From contig JAURQH010000043.1 in the NCBI GenBank assembly GCA_030836185.1, forward strand, positions 1 through 64,000: DNA of 64,000 nt, read 5' to 3'. The stretch comes from Planctomycetota bacterium (GTDB lineage: Bacteria; Planctomycetota; Planctomycetia; Planctomycetales; Planctomycetaceae). This document shows positions 36,749 to 45,438 of this stretch, piece after piece (within the stretch, counting starts at the first letter, position 1; every line of letters starts with the position of its first letter). The notes beneath the pieces are model-generated. The model did not search any database and had not been told where the DNA came from. It worked only from the letters and a program-made list of their open reading frames with translations. The translations under genes were made by a program, and so were the position numbers.

Positions 36749-37297
36749 TCATGCTTCTTCAGCAAATTCGAACGGGCTGGGTTCGCCTTTGACCCAGACT
36801 GGCTCGTAGAGCACTTTGGATTCGGCCACGTTGGTTGGGTTGAGTGTCGATTTACCCCAGGCAACCTGCAAGGGCAACTTGGCGTAATCGACAATACAAC
36901 CATCGCGACTGTAACAACTGAGGTCGTAGTTGGACCCCATGAAGATACAGTCCACCGGACAAGGCTCGACACACAACGCACAGAACATGCATTTTGTGTA
37001 ATCGATGGTGAAGCCTTCCACTCGGAAGCCCTTACCGACCGGGCTCTTCTGTTTATCAATGTAGATGCAATCGACCGGACAGGCCACTGCACATTTTTCA
37101 CAACCGATACACGTTGTCAGATCAAAACGATGAAAGCCTCGATAGCGGGCTTTGATCGGCACCGGTGTTTCGGGATATTCGTACGTCTCGGTGAAAGTTT
37201 TACGGCGATAGGTACTGTTCATCGTCCGCAGCGTGATGAACATGCCGTTCGCGACAGTCCAGACAGCTTGAACAACATTACGTATCCAGTTAATCAT
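36749..37297 (-). CDS. nuoI: NADH-quinone oxidoreductase subunit I
   Basis: The TYKY-type subunit that carries two 4Fe-4S clusters (N6a/N6b) between the peripheral arm and the membrane; 182 residues. The ligands are Cys63, 66, 69, 73 in [15 protein letters not shown] and Cys103, 106, 109, 113 in [15 protein letters not shown]. The N-terminal amphipathic segment is present. It is the first gene of the operon: the 470 bases upstream are non-coding, so nuoH and nuoG, its usual neighbours, are elsewhere. Confidence 0.96.
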   Translation of the reverse strand: MINWIRNVVQAVWTVANGMFITLRTMNSTYRRKTFTETYEYPETPVPIKARYRGFHRFDLTTCIGCEKCAVACPVDCIYIDKQKSPVGKGFRVEGFTIDYTKCMFCALCVEPCPVDCIFMGSNYDLSCYSRDGCIVDYAKLPLQVAWGKSTLNPTNVAESKVLYEPVWVKGEPSPFEFAEEA

Positions 37298-37769
37298 GTC
37301 GGTGCTTTCGCTCTCTCCGTGGGATTGTCCCCTTCAAGTGAGGGGCAATCAGGGTCTCGTTCACTCTACAAATTATATGGTCGGGGCGGTCGTTCGCAAG
37401 GGAACGGCAGAACTCAACTTATGACGTTTTGGTCTGGTTTCCCGGAAGCGGGAAGGAATTGGGGAGATCTGGCGAATTCCGATTCCCGGATCTGGAAAAA
37501 AGGTAAGAAAAGTAAAGTGGCGTGCAAATTATCACCATCACGGATTTCGTCGCCTGCGACAGAGTGAAATTGAAAAGTTGAGAGATTCGGGCACTCATCA
37601 TTTGCGGTTGTCGGGTTACGACTCGCTTTGCTCGACTAACCCGTCAAACATTATATCGTAAGTACGAATTTCACAACTTCCCAAAACGACGTTGAGAAAC
37701 ATCACCGAAATATGAGATAATGAGTCTCCTGCCTCATTACTCACATCGTCTCTGAAAAAGACTCGCTCG
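37298..37769. other. Divergent intergenic region
   Basis: About 470 bases between nuoI (minus) and the cytochrome/DUF1549 gene (plus). Besides the hairpin repeat at 37610-37645 nothing was recognised; promoters in both directions are expected. Confidence 0.45.
37610..37645 (-). repeat. Hairpin repeat, copy 2
   Basis: GTCGGGTTA pairs with TAACCCG(T)C around a centre with ACTCGCTTTGCTCGA. On the minus strand it matches the element at 14885-14920 at 30 of 36 positions. The changes in the arms are mostly paired (A to G with T to C), so the stem is kept. Confidence 0.65.
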
Positions 37770-40190
37770 ATGATCTCACGATTGACTTCATTATTTTTCT
37801 TCACATTATTACTTCCTCTCTCGACATCCGCTGAGGCGAAACCGATTGACTTCGCTCACGATGTCGTCCCGATTTTGCAAAAGCACTGCGTCGAATGCCA
37901 CGGCGGGCGAGAAGCCAAGGGAAGTTTTTCACTCAACACACGAGCTTTATGGGTGGAGTCGGGCTTTGTCGATACCGATGATGTCGCCGCATCTCATATT
38001 ATCGATTTAGTAACTTCGGATGATCCCGAATCTCAGATGCCGCCCAAAGGAAAAGCACGGGTCTCCGATCAAGAAGTGGCAATTCTGAAGCAATGGATCA
38101 GTGAAGACCTACCTTGGGAAGCCGGCTTCTCGTTTGGAGTTCAGTCGTACGAACCGCCTCTCAAACCTCGACGGCCAACAATTCCTGCCGCGGATGGAAA
38201 TCGCAGTCATCCGATTGACCGCTTGATTGATCAACATTTGGCTGAATATGGATTGCCGCGACCAGGACTTATCGACGATGCGACCTTTCTGAGGCGTGTG
38301 CATCTCGATTTGGTCGGTTTGTTGCCGACTCCTGAAGAGTTACAAAAATTTCTCGCCGATCAATCACCCGACAAACGGACTCATAAAATTCGCGAGCTGT
38401 TGGCTGACGATACTGCGTATGCCGATCATTGGTTGTCGTTTTTCAATGATCTGTTACGAAATGATTACAGCGGGACCGGTTTTATTACCGGCGGACGGAA
38501 ACAGGTTTCATCCTGGCTGTATGAATCGCTGCTCTACAACAAACCATTCGATCAGATGGCCCGCGAATTAATTGCCCCGTCTTCGGACGCGAGTCGAGGG
38601 TTCATTGACGGGATCAAATGGCGCGGCAACGTGTCAGCCGGTCAGACGGTCGAAATTCAATTTGCGCAATCTCTTGGACAGGCCTTTTTGGGGATCAATT
38701 TGAAATGCGCCTCGTGTCACGACAGCTTTATTGACCGTTGGACACTGGAAGAATCGTACGGCTTGGCGGCGATTTACTCGCAACGGGAATTGGAAATTCA
38801 TCGCTGCGACAAACCGATTGGAAAGACGGCGAAAGCGGGTTGGTTCTTCCCCGAATTGGGACAGATTGATCCGTTGGCAAGTCGTGAGGTCCGGCTGCAA
38901 CAATTGGCGGGCTTGATGGCGCATCCCGAAAATGGACGCTTCACACGAACCATTGCCAATCGGTTCTGGCATCGACTCATGGGTCGGGGCATTGTTCATC
39001 CACTCGATGCGATGCAAAGCAAGCCTTGGAATGAAGACTTGCTCGACTTCCTCGCGATTTCACTTCGTGATCAGAATTATGATCTCAAACAACTGCTGGA
39101 ACTGATCGCGACCTCGGAATCGTATCAGTCGCAGGTTGAAATCATTGAAGGACCGCAAAGCGGGGATTACGTTTTTCGAGGTCCACGATCTCGACGGCTC
39201 ACGGCCGAACAATTTCTGGACTCTGTCTGGCAGATAACGGGCAGCGCTCCCGATAAGTTTGATGCCCCCGTCTTTCGTACAAAAGTCTCTGCCGAACAAA
39301 AAACGGATTTGAAACTAAAGGCGGAATGGATTTGGGGGGATTCGGCGAAAGGGGTGCCTCCCGCCAATGAAACAATTGTCGTGCGGACAATCATCGATTT
39401 ACGGGCTGCCGTGAAACGGGGAGGAGCCGTCCTGACTTGTGATAACTCTCACGTCTTGTTCATTAACCGTCGAGAAGTCGACAAGGGTGATGATTGGACA
39501 AAGGTTCGCACGTTGCCTTTACATACATTACTTAAACCGGGCAAGAACGACATTACGGCCATCGTGACGAACGGAGGAGCCACGCCGAATCCCGCAGGAT
39601 TCTTCTTCGATGCTCGTTTGCAATTAGAAAACGGTGAGACGGTTTCCCTTTCCTCAGACGCAACGTGGGAGTGGAATCCTAATGCACCCACGACGAGAGA
39701 GGGACGTCTGGGTGGCATTAAAGGGACTTGGAAACCTGTGACCATTGTGGAACCGAACAAAAGTTGGACGGGGGCCGTGAATGCTCAAGCGACGGCATTA
39801 TTGGCGGTTGCCGCCGATGGGAAAAGCTTGATGGTGCGAGCGTCTTTGTTGAAAAATACGGCGTTGATGAAGTCGTTGGGACGGCCGATGCGGGAACAGA
39901 TTGTCTCGATGCGACCCACACAATTGACGACGTTAGAGGCGATTGATTTGTCCAACGAAGCTTCACTCGCGCGAGCATTCGAGACCGGCGCCCGGCATTT
40001 GATTGCACAATCCGACGGCGATGCGAAGAGGCTCACTCGGGAGCTGTTTCTGTTTGCGTTGTCTCGTGAGCCAACAAGTAATGAAACCCAGATCATCAGT
40101 GACATGTTGGGAGAGAAACCGGAGCCTTCCAAAGTGGAAGATTTGCTTTGGTCGATTTGTATGTTGCCAGAGTTTTTCCTGATTCGCTGA
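37770..40190 (+). CDS. Planctomycete cytochrome c + DUF1549 + DUF1553 protein
   Basis: An 806-residue exported protein. After a signal peptide (LFFFTLLLPLSTSAEA) comes the planctomycete cytochrome c domain, with heme motif HCVECHGG and a likely Met ligand in SQMPPKGK. DUF1549 follows (DDATFLRRVHLDLVGLLPTP; a second CxxCH in LKCASCHDSF), then DUF1553 (NRFWHRLMGRGIVHPLDAM, RRLTAEQFLDSVWQ). At about 505-655 a beta-rich, carbohydrate-binding-like stretch (AEWIWGDSAKG...VRTIIDL, FINRREVDKG, FFFDARLQLENGE) interrupts DUF1553, which resumes at SLGRPMREQIVSMRPTQLTTLEA. The DUF1501 partner starts 52 bases later. Planctomycete pairs like this are suspected redox/hydrolytic enzymes at the envelope; activity is unknown. 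Confidence 0.93.
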   Translation: MISRLTSLFFFTLLLPLSTSAEAKPIDFAHDVVPILQKHCVECHGGREAKGSFSLNTRALWVESGFVDTDDVAASHIIDLVTSDDPESQMPPKGKARVSDQEVAILKQWISEDLPWEAGFSFGVQSYEPPLKPRRPTIPAADGNRSHPIDRLIDQHLAEYGLPRPGLIDDATFLRRVHLDLVGLLPTPEELQKFLADQSPDKRTHKIRELLADDTAYADHWLSFFNDLLRNDYSGTGFITGGRKQVSSWLYESLLYNKPFDQMARELIAPSSDASRGFIDGIKWRGNVSAGQTVEIQFAQSLGQAFLGINLKCASCHDSFIDRWTLEESYGLAAIYSQRELEIHRCDKPIGKTAKAGWFFPELGQIDPLASREVRLQQLAGLMAHPENGRFTRTIANRFWHRLMGRGIVHPLDAMQSKPWNEDLLDFLAISLRDQNYDLKQLLELIATSESYQSQVEIIEGPQSGDYVFRGPRSRRLTAEQFLDSVWQITGSAPDKFDAPVFRTKVSAEQKTDLKLKAEWIWGDSAKGVPPANETIVVRTIIDLRAAVKRGGAVLTCDNSHVLFINRREVDKGDDWTKVRTLPLHTLLKPGKNDITAIVTNGGATPNPAGFFFDARLQLENGETVSLSSDATWEWNPNAPTTREGRLGGIKGTWKPVTIVEPNKSWTGAVNAQATALLAVAADGKSLMVRASLLKNTALMKSLGRPMREQIVSMRPTQLTTLEAIDLSNEASLARAFETGARHLIAQSDGDAKRLTRELFLFALSREPTSNETQIISDMLGEKPEPSKVEDLLWSICMLPEFFLIR

Positions 40191-40242
40191 CGATGGTGTA
40201 TAATGTGAGACTAGATGAGTTCCACAGATTGTGAGTTTACAG

Positions 40243-41700
40243 ATGAATTATGAATACGATCCTAAGGCTCCCGAGCACATTATCCGGCGCGATTTTCTCA
40301 AACAGTTAAGTGCCGCAGGGGCCGCTGCGATGATGGCGGGAGAACCGCGTTCATTATCGGCCAACGACGTGGGGCACTTTGCGCATCCCGCCGCGACGGC
40401 AGACAGTTGTATCTTGTTGTGGATGGGTGGGGGGATGGCGGCTCCCGATACGTTTGATCCCAAACGGTATTTGCCTTTCGAGAAAGGCCTGAAAGTTGCC
40501 GACATGCTCAGTACCTTCCCGGCAATTCCAACTGCGGTCAGCGGTTTGGAAATTTGCGAAGGGATGGAAGGAATTGCCTCAGTCATGGATCGGGCGACGT
40601 TGATTCGTTCAGCCGTGCAGCCCGACTTAGGGAGTATCTTACACTCACGCCATCAGTATCATTGGCATACCGGCTATGTGCCGCCGCAAACCGTCGCCGC
40701 TCCACATATCGGTGCTTGGATGGCGCGTGTGCTTGGTCCTCAAAACCCGGTGATGCCGGCGTTTATCAATATTGGTCAACGACTAGAAGGCGTGGGAGAA
40801 AGTGAAGAGTTGAAGGCGTTCACAACGGCTGGCTTTTTCGGCAGCGAATATGGACCACTCAACTTGCCTTATCCTGAAGAAGCGGCGAAATCTGTTCGGC
40901 CTCCGCAAGGAATGACGGGTGATCGGTTTGTGAATCGTAATCGTCTGTATCGAAAGTTGATTGATCAAAGCCCCGAGCGCGCCTTGATGAGTGATTACCA
41001 ACAGGAATCGATGTTAAGGTCGATGGAGAATGCGTATCGATTGCTCAGTTCCAAAGAGCGTGACGCCTTTGACATTGCTTTGGAACCGGAAGAGACCCGA
41101 CAAAAATACGATACCGGACGATTTGGTCGCGGTTGTCTACTGGCTCGACGATTGGTCGAATCGGGGGCTCGATTTGTGGAAGTCACCACCGAGTATGTAC
41201 CGTTCCTGCATTGGGACACTCATTCGGAAGGGCATACGACGATGGACCGTATGCACAAAGAGATCGATTCCCCCATCAAACAATTAATCCTCGATCTGGA
41301 AGAACGGGGGATGCTGGAGCGGACTTTGGTGGTCATTGCTTCGGAGTTCAGTCGCGATGCGCTCATTGAAGGACAGCCCGGTTCGAATGCCGCCGATCAG
41401 GCACGAGATAAGGTCGATGAACTTTCCGAAATGAAACATTACGGTCTCCATCGGCATTTCACAGGTGGTACCAGCGTGGTGATGTTTGGTGGCGGGATGA
41501 AACGCGGTTTTGTCTACGGGAAAACTGCCGACGAGCGTCCATTGATGGCCGTTGAGAATCCTGTCTCAATTGAGGATCTGCATGCGACCATCATGACGGC
41601 GATGGGTGTCAGTCCGAAAACGGGATACGACATTGAAGGCCGGCCGTTTTATGTGACGAAGGATGCCAAAGGAGAAGCCGTCCAAGAACTTTTCGCCTGA
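40243..41700 (+). CDS. DUF1501 protein (sulfatase/phosphatase-fold), partner of DUF1549 gene
   Basis: A 485-residue DUF1501 protein of the alkaline-phosphatase superfamily. The twin-arginine signal is IIRRDFLKQLSAAGAAAMM, so it is exported folded. CILLWMGGGMAAPDTFDPKR, HYGLHRHFTGGTSVVMFGGGMKRG and DLHATIMTAMGVSP are the family blocks; EFSRDALIEG replaces the usual EFGRTP, and WMGGGMAAPDTFD the usual WLGGGPSHxDTFD. ATG at 40243 is used; a GTG four codons earlier (40231) is equally possible, and neither has a strong ribosome site. It pairs with the preceding cytochrome/DUF1549 gene, the standard planctomycete arrangement. It converges with the permease gene, six bases away. Confidence 0.9.
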   Translation: MNYEYDPKAPEHIIRRDFLKQLSAAGAAAMMAGEPRSLSANDVGHFAHPAATADSCILLWMGGGMAAPDTFDPKRYLPFEKGLKVADMLSTFPAIPTAVSGLEICEGMEGIASVMDRATLIRSAVQPDLGSILHSRHQYHWHTGYVPPQTVAAPHIGAWMARVLGPQNPVMPAFINIGQRLEGVGESEELKAFTTAGFFGSEYGPLNLPYPEEAAKSVRPPQGMTGDRFVNRNRLYRKLIDQSPERALMSDYQQESMLRSMENAYRLLSSKERDAFDIALEPEETRQKYDTGRFGRGCLLARRLVESGARFVEVTTEYVPFLHWDTHSEGHTTMDRMHKEIDSPIKQLILDLEERGMLERTLVVIASEFSRDALIEGQPGSNAADQARDKVDELSEMKHYGLHRHFTGGTSVVMFGGGMKRGFVYGKTADERPLMAVENPVSIEDLHATIMTAMGVSPKTGYDIEGRPFYVTKDAKGEAVQELFA

Positions 41701-41706
41701 GTTGAT

Positions 41707-42804
41707 CTACTTACCGGAGGGAACTTGTTCCGAGCCGGGAGATTCGCCACTGAGTAGAATCGAAAACCAGCGAGTTTGCTCGGACGAATCGAGCACGATT
41801 TTCACGATCATGGTGAGGGGGACGGAAAGAATCATGCCGACTGGCCCGAGCACCCATCCCCAGAAGATCAATGAGAGAAAGACCACGAGAGCCGAAATTC
41901 CCATCCCTTTTCCCATGACTCTCGGCTCGACAATATTGCTGAAAATCAGATTGATCAATGCGTATCCGATGACCGCGTAGATACCGGTCGTCACATCATA
42001 TTGAATCAGTGCCATCCCCACGCCGGGGATCGCGGCAATAAATGATCCAACATTGGGGATGAAATTAAAGAAGAACGCAATTAATCCCCACAAGAATGCA
42101 TAATCAACTTTGAGGAGTTTGAGCAGGAGGACGACTCCGCCACCCACCATCATGCTGATGAGTGTTTTCAGAGTGGCGTATTGCCAGATTGCGTTGCGGA
42201 TTTGTTCTGCTTGAGCTGATCGGTTGGGATTATTGGAAGACATCTTCGCGATTTTTTGAGGAAACGATGAGGCTTCCATCAACATGAAAACCATGATCAG
42301 TAACACCCAGAAGATATCGCCAAACAAACCGGCAAGGTCAGCGAGGAAGGATGTCAGCAGAGCCATTGCGCGTTTTGGGTCGAATTCCCGTCTGTCAAGA
42401 TTTTCTGCCAGGTCAGAATATCCTCGGTCTTCGGTCCAGGTGATGAGTGTTTGCTTGCGGGCTTCCAGTAAATTGCGATATCCGTCTAAGTGGCTGGTCA
42501 GATCCTGAAGAGAAGCTCCCACAATCGCGACGACAACAAGCAGACTCGTTGAGACTGTGAAGATAATGAGGATCAGAGACACCCAAGTCGAAAGGCCTTT
42601 TTTTTGCATCCATTCCAGAGCGGGATAGCAGATCACTGTCAGAAATAGCGACGCCAAAAACGGGACAATCAATTCCTGAGCCGCCTTCATGCCGGCCACG
42701 ATAATCACGAACGCCGCCAGTCCCAGTAGCCAACTCATCGCGGGGGAGAGTCGAATAATGGGAACTTGCTCGCATGAGTCGGCTTGCGAATCGGGATCAG
42801 TCAT
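41707..42804 (-). CDS. AI-2E family permease
   Basis: A 365-residue polytopic membrane protein of the AI-2E/PerM family with about seven or eight helices. The family signature lies in ALLKVDYAFLWGLIAFFFNFIPNVGSFIAAIPG-type sequence (FLWGLIAFFFNFIPNVGS) and in NIVEPRVMGKGMGISALVV and LGPVGMILSVPLTMIVKI. Members export autoinducer-2 or act as Na+/H+ antiporters; the substrate here is not determined. ATG at 42804 is chosen over a TTG five codons upstream. Confidence 0.92.
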   Translation of the reverse strand: MTDPDSQADSCEQVPIIRLSPAMSWLLGLAAFVIIVAGMKAAQELIVPFLASLFLTVICYPALEWMQKKGLSTWVSLILIIFTVSTSLLVVVAIVGASLQDLTSHLDGYRNLLEARKQTLITWTEDRGYSDLAENLDRREFDPKRAMALLTSFLADLAGLFGDIFWVLLIMVFMLMEASSFPQKIAKMSSNNPNRSAQAEQIRNAIWQYATLKTLISMMVGGGVVLLLKLLKVDYAFLWGLIAFFFNFIPNVGSFIAAIPGVGMALIQYDVTTGIYAVIGYALINLIFSNIVEPRVMGKGMGISALVVFLSLIFWGWVLGPVGMILSVPLTMIVKIVLDSSEQTRWFSILLSGESPGSEQVPSGK

Positions 42805-42861
42805 GGAGACAGGGTTCAATCTTGAGAAATATCGTCGTGATGTTCGAGTCAGTCGATTAGA

Positions 42862-44289
42862 TTACCACAATGGGTCGATCATTTCTGCGTTCATTATTTG
42901 CCAACCATCAATCAGGTTTTTCAGTCGATCAGGATACTGTGATTTTAGATCGTCCTGTTCGCCGATGTCGGCTCGCAAATTGTAGAGTTCCCAGTCTGCT
43001 CCTTGACCGCGATATGGATTACGGACGGCTTTCCAGTCGCCCGCGCGAAAGGCCGATTTCTCCATGCTTCTCCAGAAGAGTGTCTCGTGGGGAACGCTTT
43101 TTCGAGTGCCTTGCAGAAAGGGGAGCAAATTGACGCCATCCAAAGCTTTGTTTCGAGGAATCGTCGCTCCGGCAAGTTCAGCCATCGTGGCATAGATATC
43201 GAGAGAGATGACCGGTTCACGATAGTCTTCTCCGGCAGGTAAATGATTGGTCCATTGCATCAGAAAGGGGACACGAATCCCGCCTTCGTGGACGTGTCCC
43301 TTTTCGCCGCGAAGAGGTCCGTTGTCGGAGGTGAGTTCGCGCGTCGGGCCGCCGTTATCGCTGATGAAGACAATCAAAGTCCGTTCGGAGAGTTTCAACG
43401 TATTGACCGTGTTCAATACTTCACCGACGCTGTCGTCCATGTTGGCGAGCATAGCCGCGAAGATGCGACGATGGAGATCTTCAATGTGCGCAAACTTTTT
43501 CATATACTTTTCAGCCCCTTGCAATGGGCTGTGGACCGCGTTGTACGCCAAACAGAGAAAGAAGGGGCGTTCCTGATTTCGGGCAATGAAGTCGACCGCT
43601 TCCCGTGTGAAGGCATCGGTCAGATAGTCTTGTTCATTGACTGGTTGCCCGCCGCGATAGATGGGATTGTCGGCATCGTAATCGGGTTCGTTGTAGCCCA
43701 TATGAGTGGACAAAACGAGTTGGCCGTCTTTACTGACCCAGCGTCCTTTTTTGCCAAATGGCAAAGACTTGCGACGCAGCATCGTGGTGACGCCGGAGTA
43801 GGGGGGAGGAACGAAGTAATGACCTTCGTGCATAAAACCGAAGAATTCATCAAATCCGTTTCGAAACGGATGATAGGGGGCGGCTCCCCCGAGATGCCAC
43901 TTGCCCACTAATCCGGTGGCGTATCCACGATCCTGGAGCATTTCGGCGAGAGTGATTTCCCCCTTCGGCAAACCGATATTCGGGTCTTCGTTCTTCTCAC
44001 CAATGGGGTTTCGCTCGTAGCCAAAACGGGTTTGATACCGTCCTGTCATCAAGCCGGCTCGCGATGAACTGCAAAATGGCCCAGTGACATAACCGTCCGT
44101 AAAGCGAACGCCATTTGTCGCAATCGAATCGATGTGGGGTGTCGGGATTTGATCGTTCCCCTGACAGCCCAATTCCCCATACCCCAGATCGTCGGCGATG
44201 AGCAGGATCAGATTGGGAGTCGCGGGAGTTTCAGCAGAGACAATTGGTGAGGCCAACAGACCAATGAAAATCGTGATCAAACAGCGCAT
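42862..44289 (-). CDS. Secreted sulfatase with variant CSSSR motif
   Basis: A 475-residue sulfatase with signal peptide (MRCLITIFIGLLASPIVSA). The Asp pair is in LIADDLGYGELG, LVGKWHLGG, FISDNGGP and GGIRVPF follow, and all are family-typical. The formylglycine motif is CSSSR at Cys73 (PFCSSSRAGLMTGRY) instead of CxPSR or CxASR; the middle Pro is replaced by Ser. The layout resembles arylsulfatase A/N-acetylgalactosamine 6-sulfatase branches. MRCLIT (44289) is chosen because GAGG lies 8 bases upstream; the ORF opens 17 residues earlier, overlapping the SMP-30 gene. That gene precedes it by 47 bases on the same strand. Confidence 0.92.
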   Translation of the reverse strand: MRCLITIFIGLLASPIVSAETPATPNLILLIADDLGYGELGCQGNDQIPTPHIDSIATNGVRFTDGYVTGPFCSSSRAGLMTGRYQTRFGYERNPIGEKNEDPNIGLPKGEITLAEMLQDRGYATGLVGKWHLGGAAPYHPFRNGFDEFFGFMHEGHYFVPPPYSGVTTMLRRKSLPFGKKGRWVSKDGQLVLSTHMGYNEPDYDADNPIYRGGQPVNEQDYLTDAFTREAVDFIARNQERPFFLCLAYNAVHSPLQGAEKYMKKFAHIEDLHRRIFAAMLANMDDSVGEVLNTVNTLKLSERTLIVFISDNGGPTRELTSDNGPLRGEKGHVHEGGIRVPFLMQWTNHLPAGEDYREPVISLDIYATMAELAGATIPRNKALDGVNLLPFLQGTRKSVPHETLFWRSMEKSAFRAGDWKAVRNPYRGQGADWELYNLRADIGEQDDLKSQYPDRLKNLIDGWQIMNAEMIDPLW

Positions 44290-44336
44290 ATGACGAACCT
44301 CGAATTCACGACAGGCAATGAACGAACAATGAAAAA

Positions 44337-45257
44337 TCACTTGCCAGGAAACTGATGACCGGTTGCGTTCATTTTGACCGTGTAAAGACTTTTACGAGCC
44401 GTCACGTAGAGAGTCTTGTTGTCTTGACCTCCAAAGGTGACGTTCGCCGGTTGTTCAGGGAGTTCAATGATGGTCAGAAGTTTTCCTGCGGGATTGTAAA
44501 CTTGCAGTCCCAGCCCGGTCGTGATGTAAAGGTTTCCGTCGGTATCCACAGTGAGTCCATCACCCCCGCGTCCTTCTTGTCCCTCTTTTTGTTTGAGTTT
44601 GCAGAACAGCTTCCCTTTGCCGAGTTTGCCGGGAGATTTTACAGGATACGACATCATCTCGGATTGCATGCTCGGAATGACGTAGAGAGTCTTCTCGTCA
44701 GGAGACAGGATGACGCCGTTGGGTGCCTTGAGGTCATCGATGAGTCGAGTCACTTCGCCTTCTGTCGTGCGGTAATACACGGCGGTCTTTCCTTGAGGCA
44801 AAGGTTCTGGGGCGCGGAAGTGAGGGTCGGTGAAATAGATACCATCTGATTTGTCGACGACAAGGTCGTTGGGAGCGTTAAACCGATTTCCTTTGTATTC
44901 TGAGGCGAGGGGAGTGACCTTTTTCGTTTTGCGATCAATGGTGATCAATTGACCGTCCATCGAACACGCATACAAGGTTCCGTCTGCCGTTGTCATCAAG
45001 CCGTTGCAATGCCCGGCAGGTTCGAGGAAGACACTCAGCTTTCCGTCGGTCGAGATTTCATAGATCCGGTCTGCGGGGATATCGGTGAAATAGATCGTGC
45101 CGTCCGACGTTTTGGTCGGACCTTCGGTAAATTGAAAGTCGGAATGGAGTTTTTGGATCTTGCTGATTGGCCCCGGATCGGGAACAGGTTCCGCGGAGAA
45201 TCCGTATGTTGTTAACAGAAATGTCAGGCAATAGGCGATCAGGGTTGGTCGTTTCAT
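44337..45257 (-). CDS. SMP-30/gluconolactonase-like protein
   Basis: A 306-residue exported beta-propeller of the SMP-30/gluconolactonase/LRE family. A signal peptide (LIAYCLTFLLTTYGFSA) precedes the domain. Metal-binding residues are likely Glu in QFTEGPT, Asn/Asp in NAPNDLVVD, Asn in KAPNGVILSPDEKTLYV and Asp in GGDGLTVDTDGNLY. Relatives hydrolyse sugar lactones. The start MKRPTLI (45257) has GGAGAA upstream. It is co-directional with the sulfatase that follows, so both may act on one sulfated sugar in the periplasm, an inference from context only. Confidence 0.9.
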   Translation of the reverse strand: MKRPTLIAYCLTFLLTTYGFSAEPVPDPGPISKIQKLHSDFQFTEGPTKTSDGTIYFTDIPADRIYEISTDGKLSVFLEPAGHCNGLMTTADGTLYACSMDGQLITIDRKTKKVTPLASEYKGNRFNAPNDLVVDKSDGIYFTDPHFRAPEPLPQGKTAVYYRTTEGEVTRLIDDLKAPNGVILSPDEKTLYVIPSMQSEMMSYPVKSPGKLGKGKLFCKLKQKEGQEGRGGDGLTVDTDGNLYITTGLGLQVYNPAGKLLTIIELPEQPANVTFGGQDNKTLYVTARKSLYTVKMNATGHQFPGK

Positions 45258-45438
45258 GATGTTCTCCGAGTGTGTGGAATTGCGTAGATTCCTGAAATTC
45301 ATGGAAAGAAATTAAGATTGAAAAGCTGTTCTGCGACTCTCTCTGGTTTATCATGACACACTCTGAAAATCGAGAGTCTGTTCAGGAAAGTTTTCGCCGG
45401 AGCGTCGCGTCCGGCCACTCATCAAGGATGTGCGAAGC

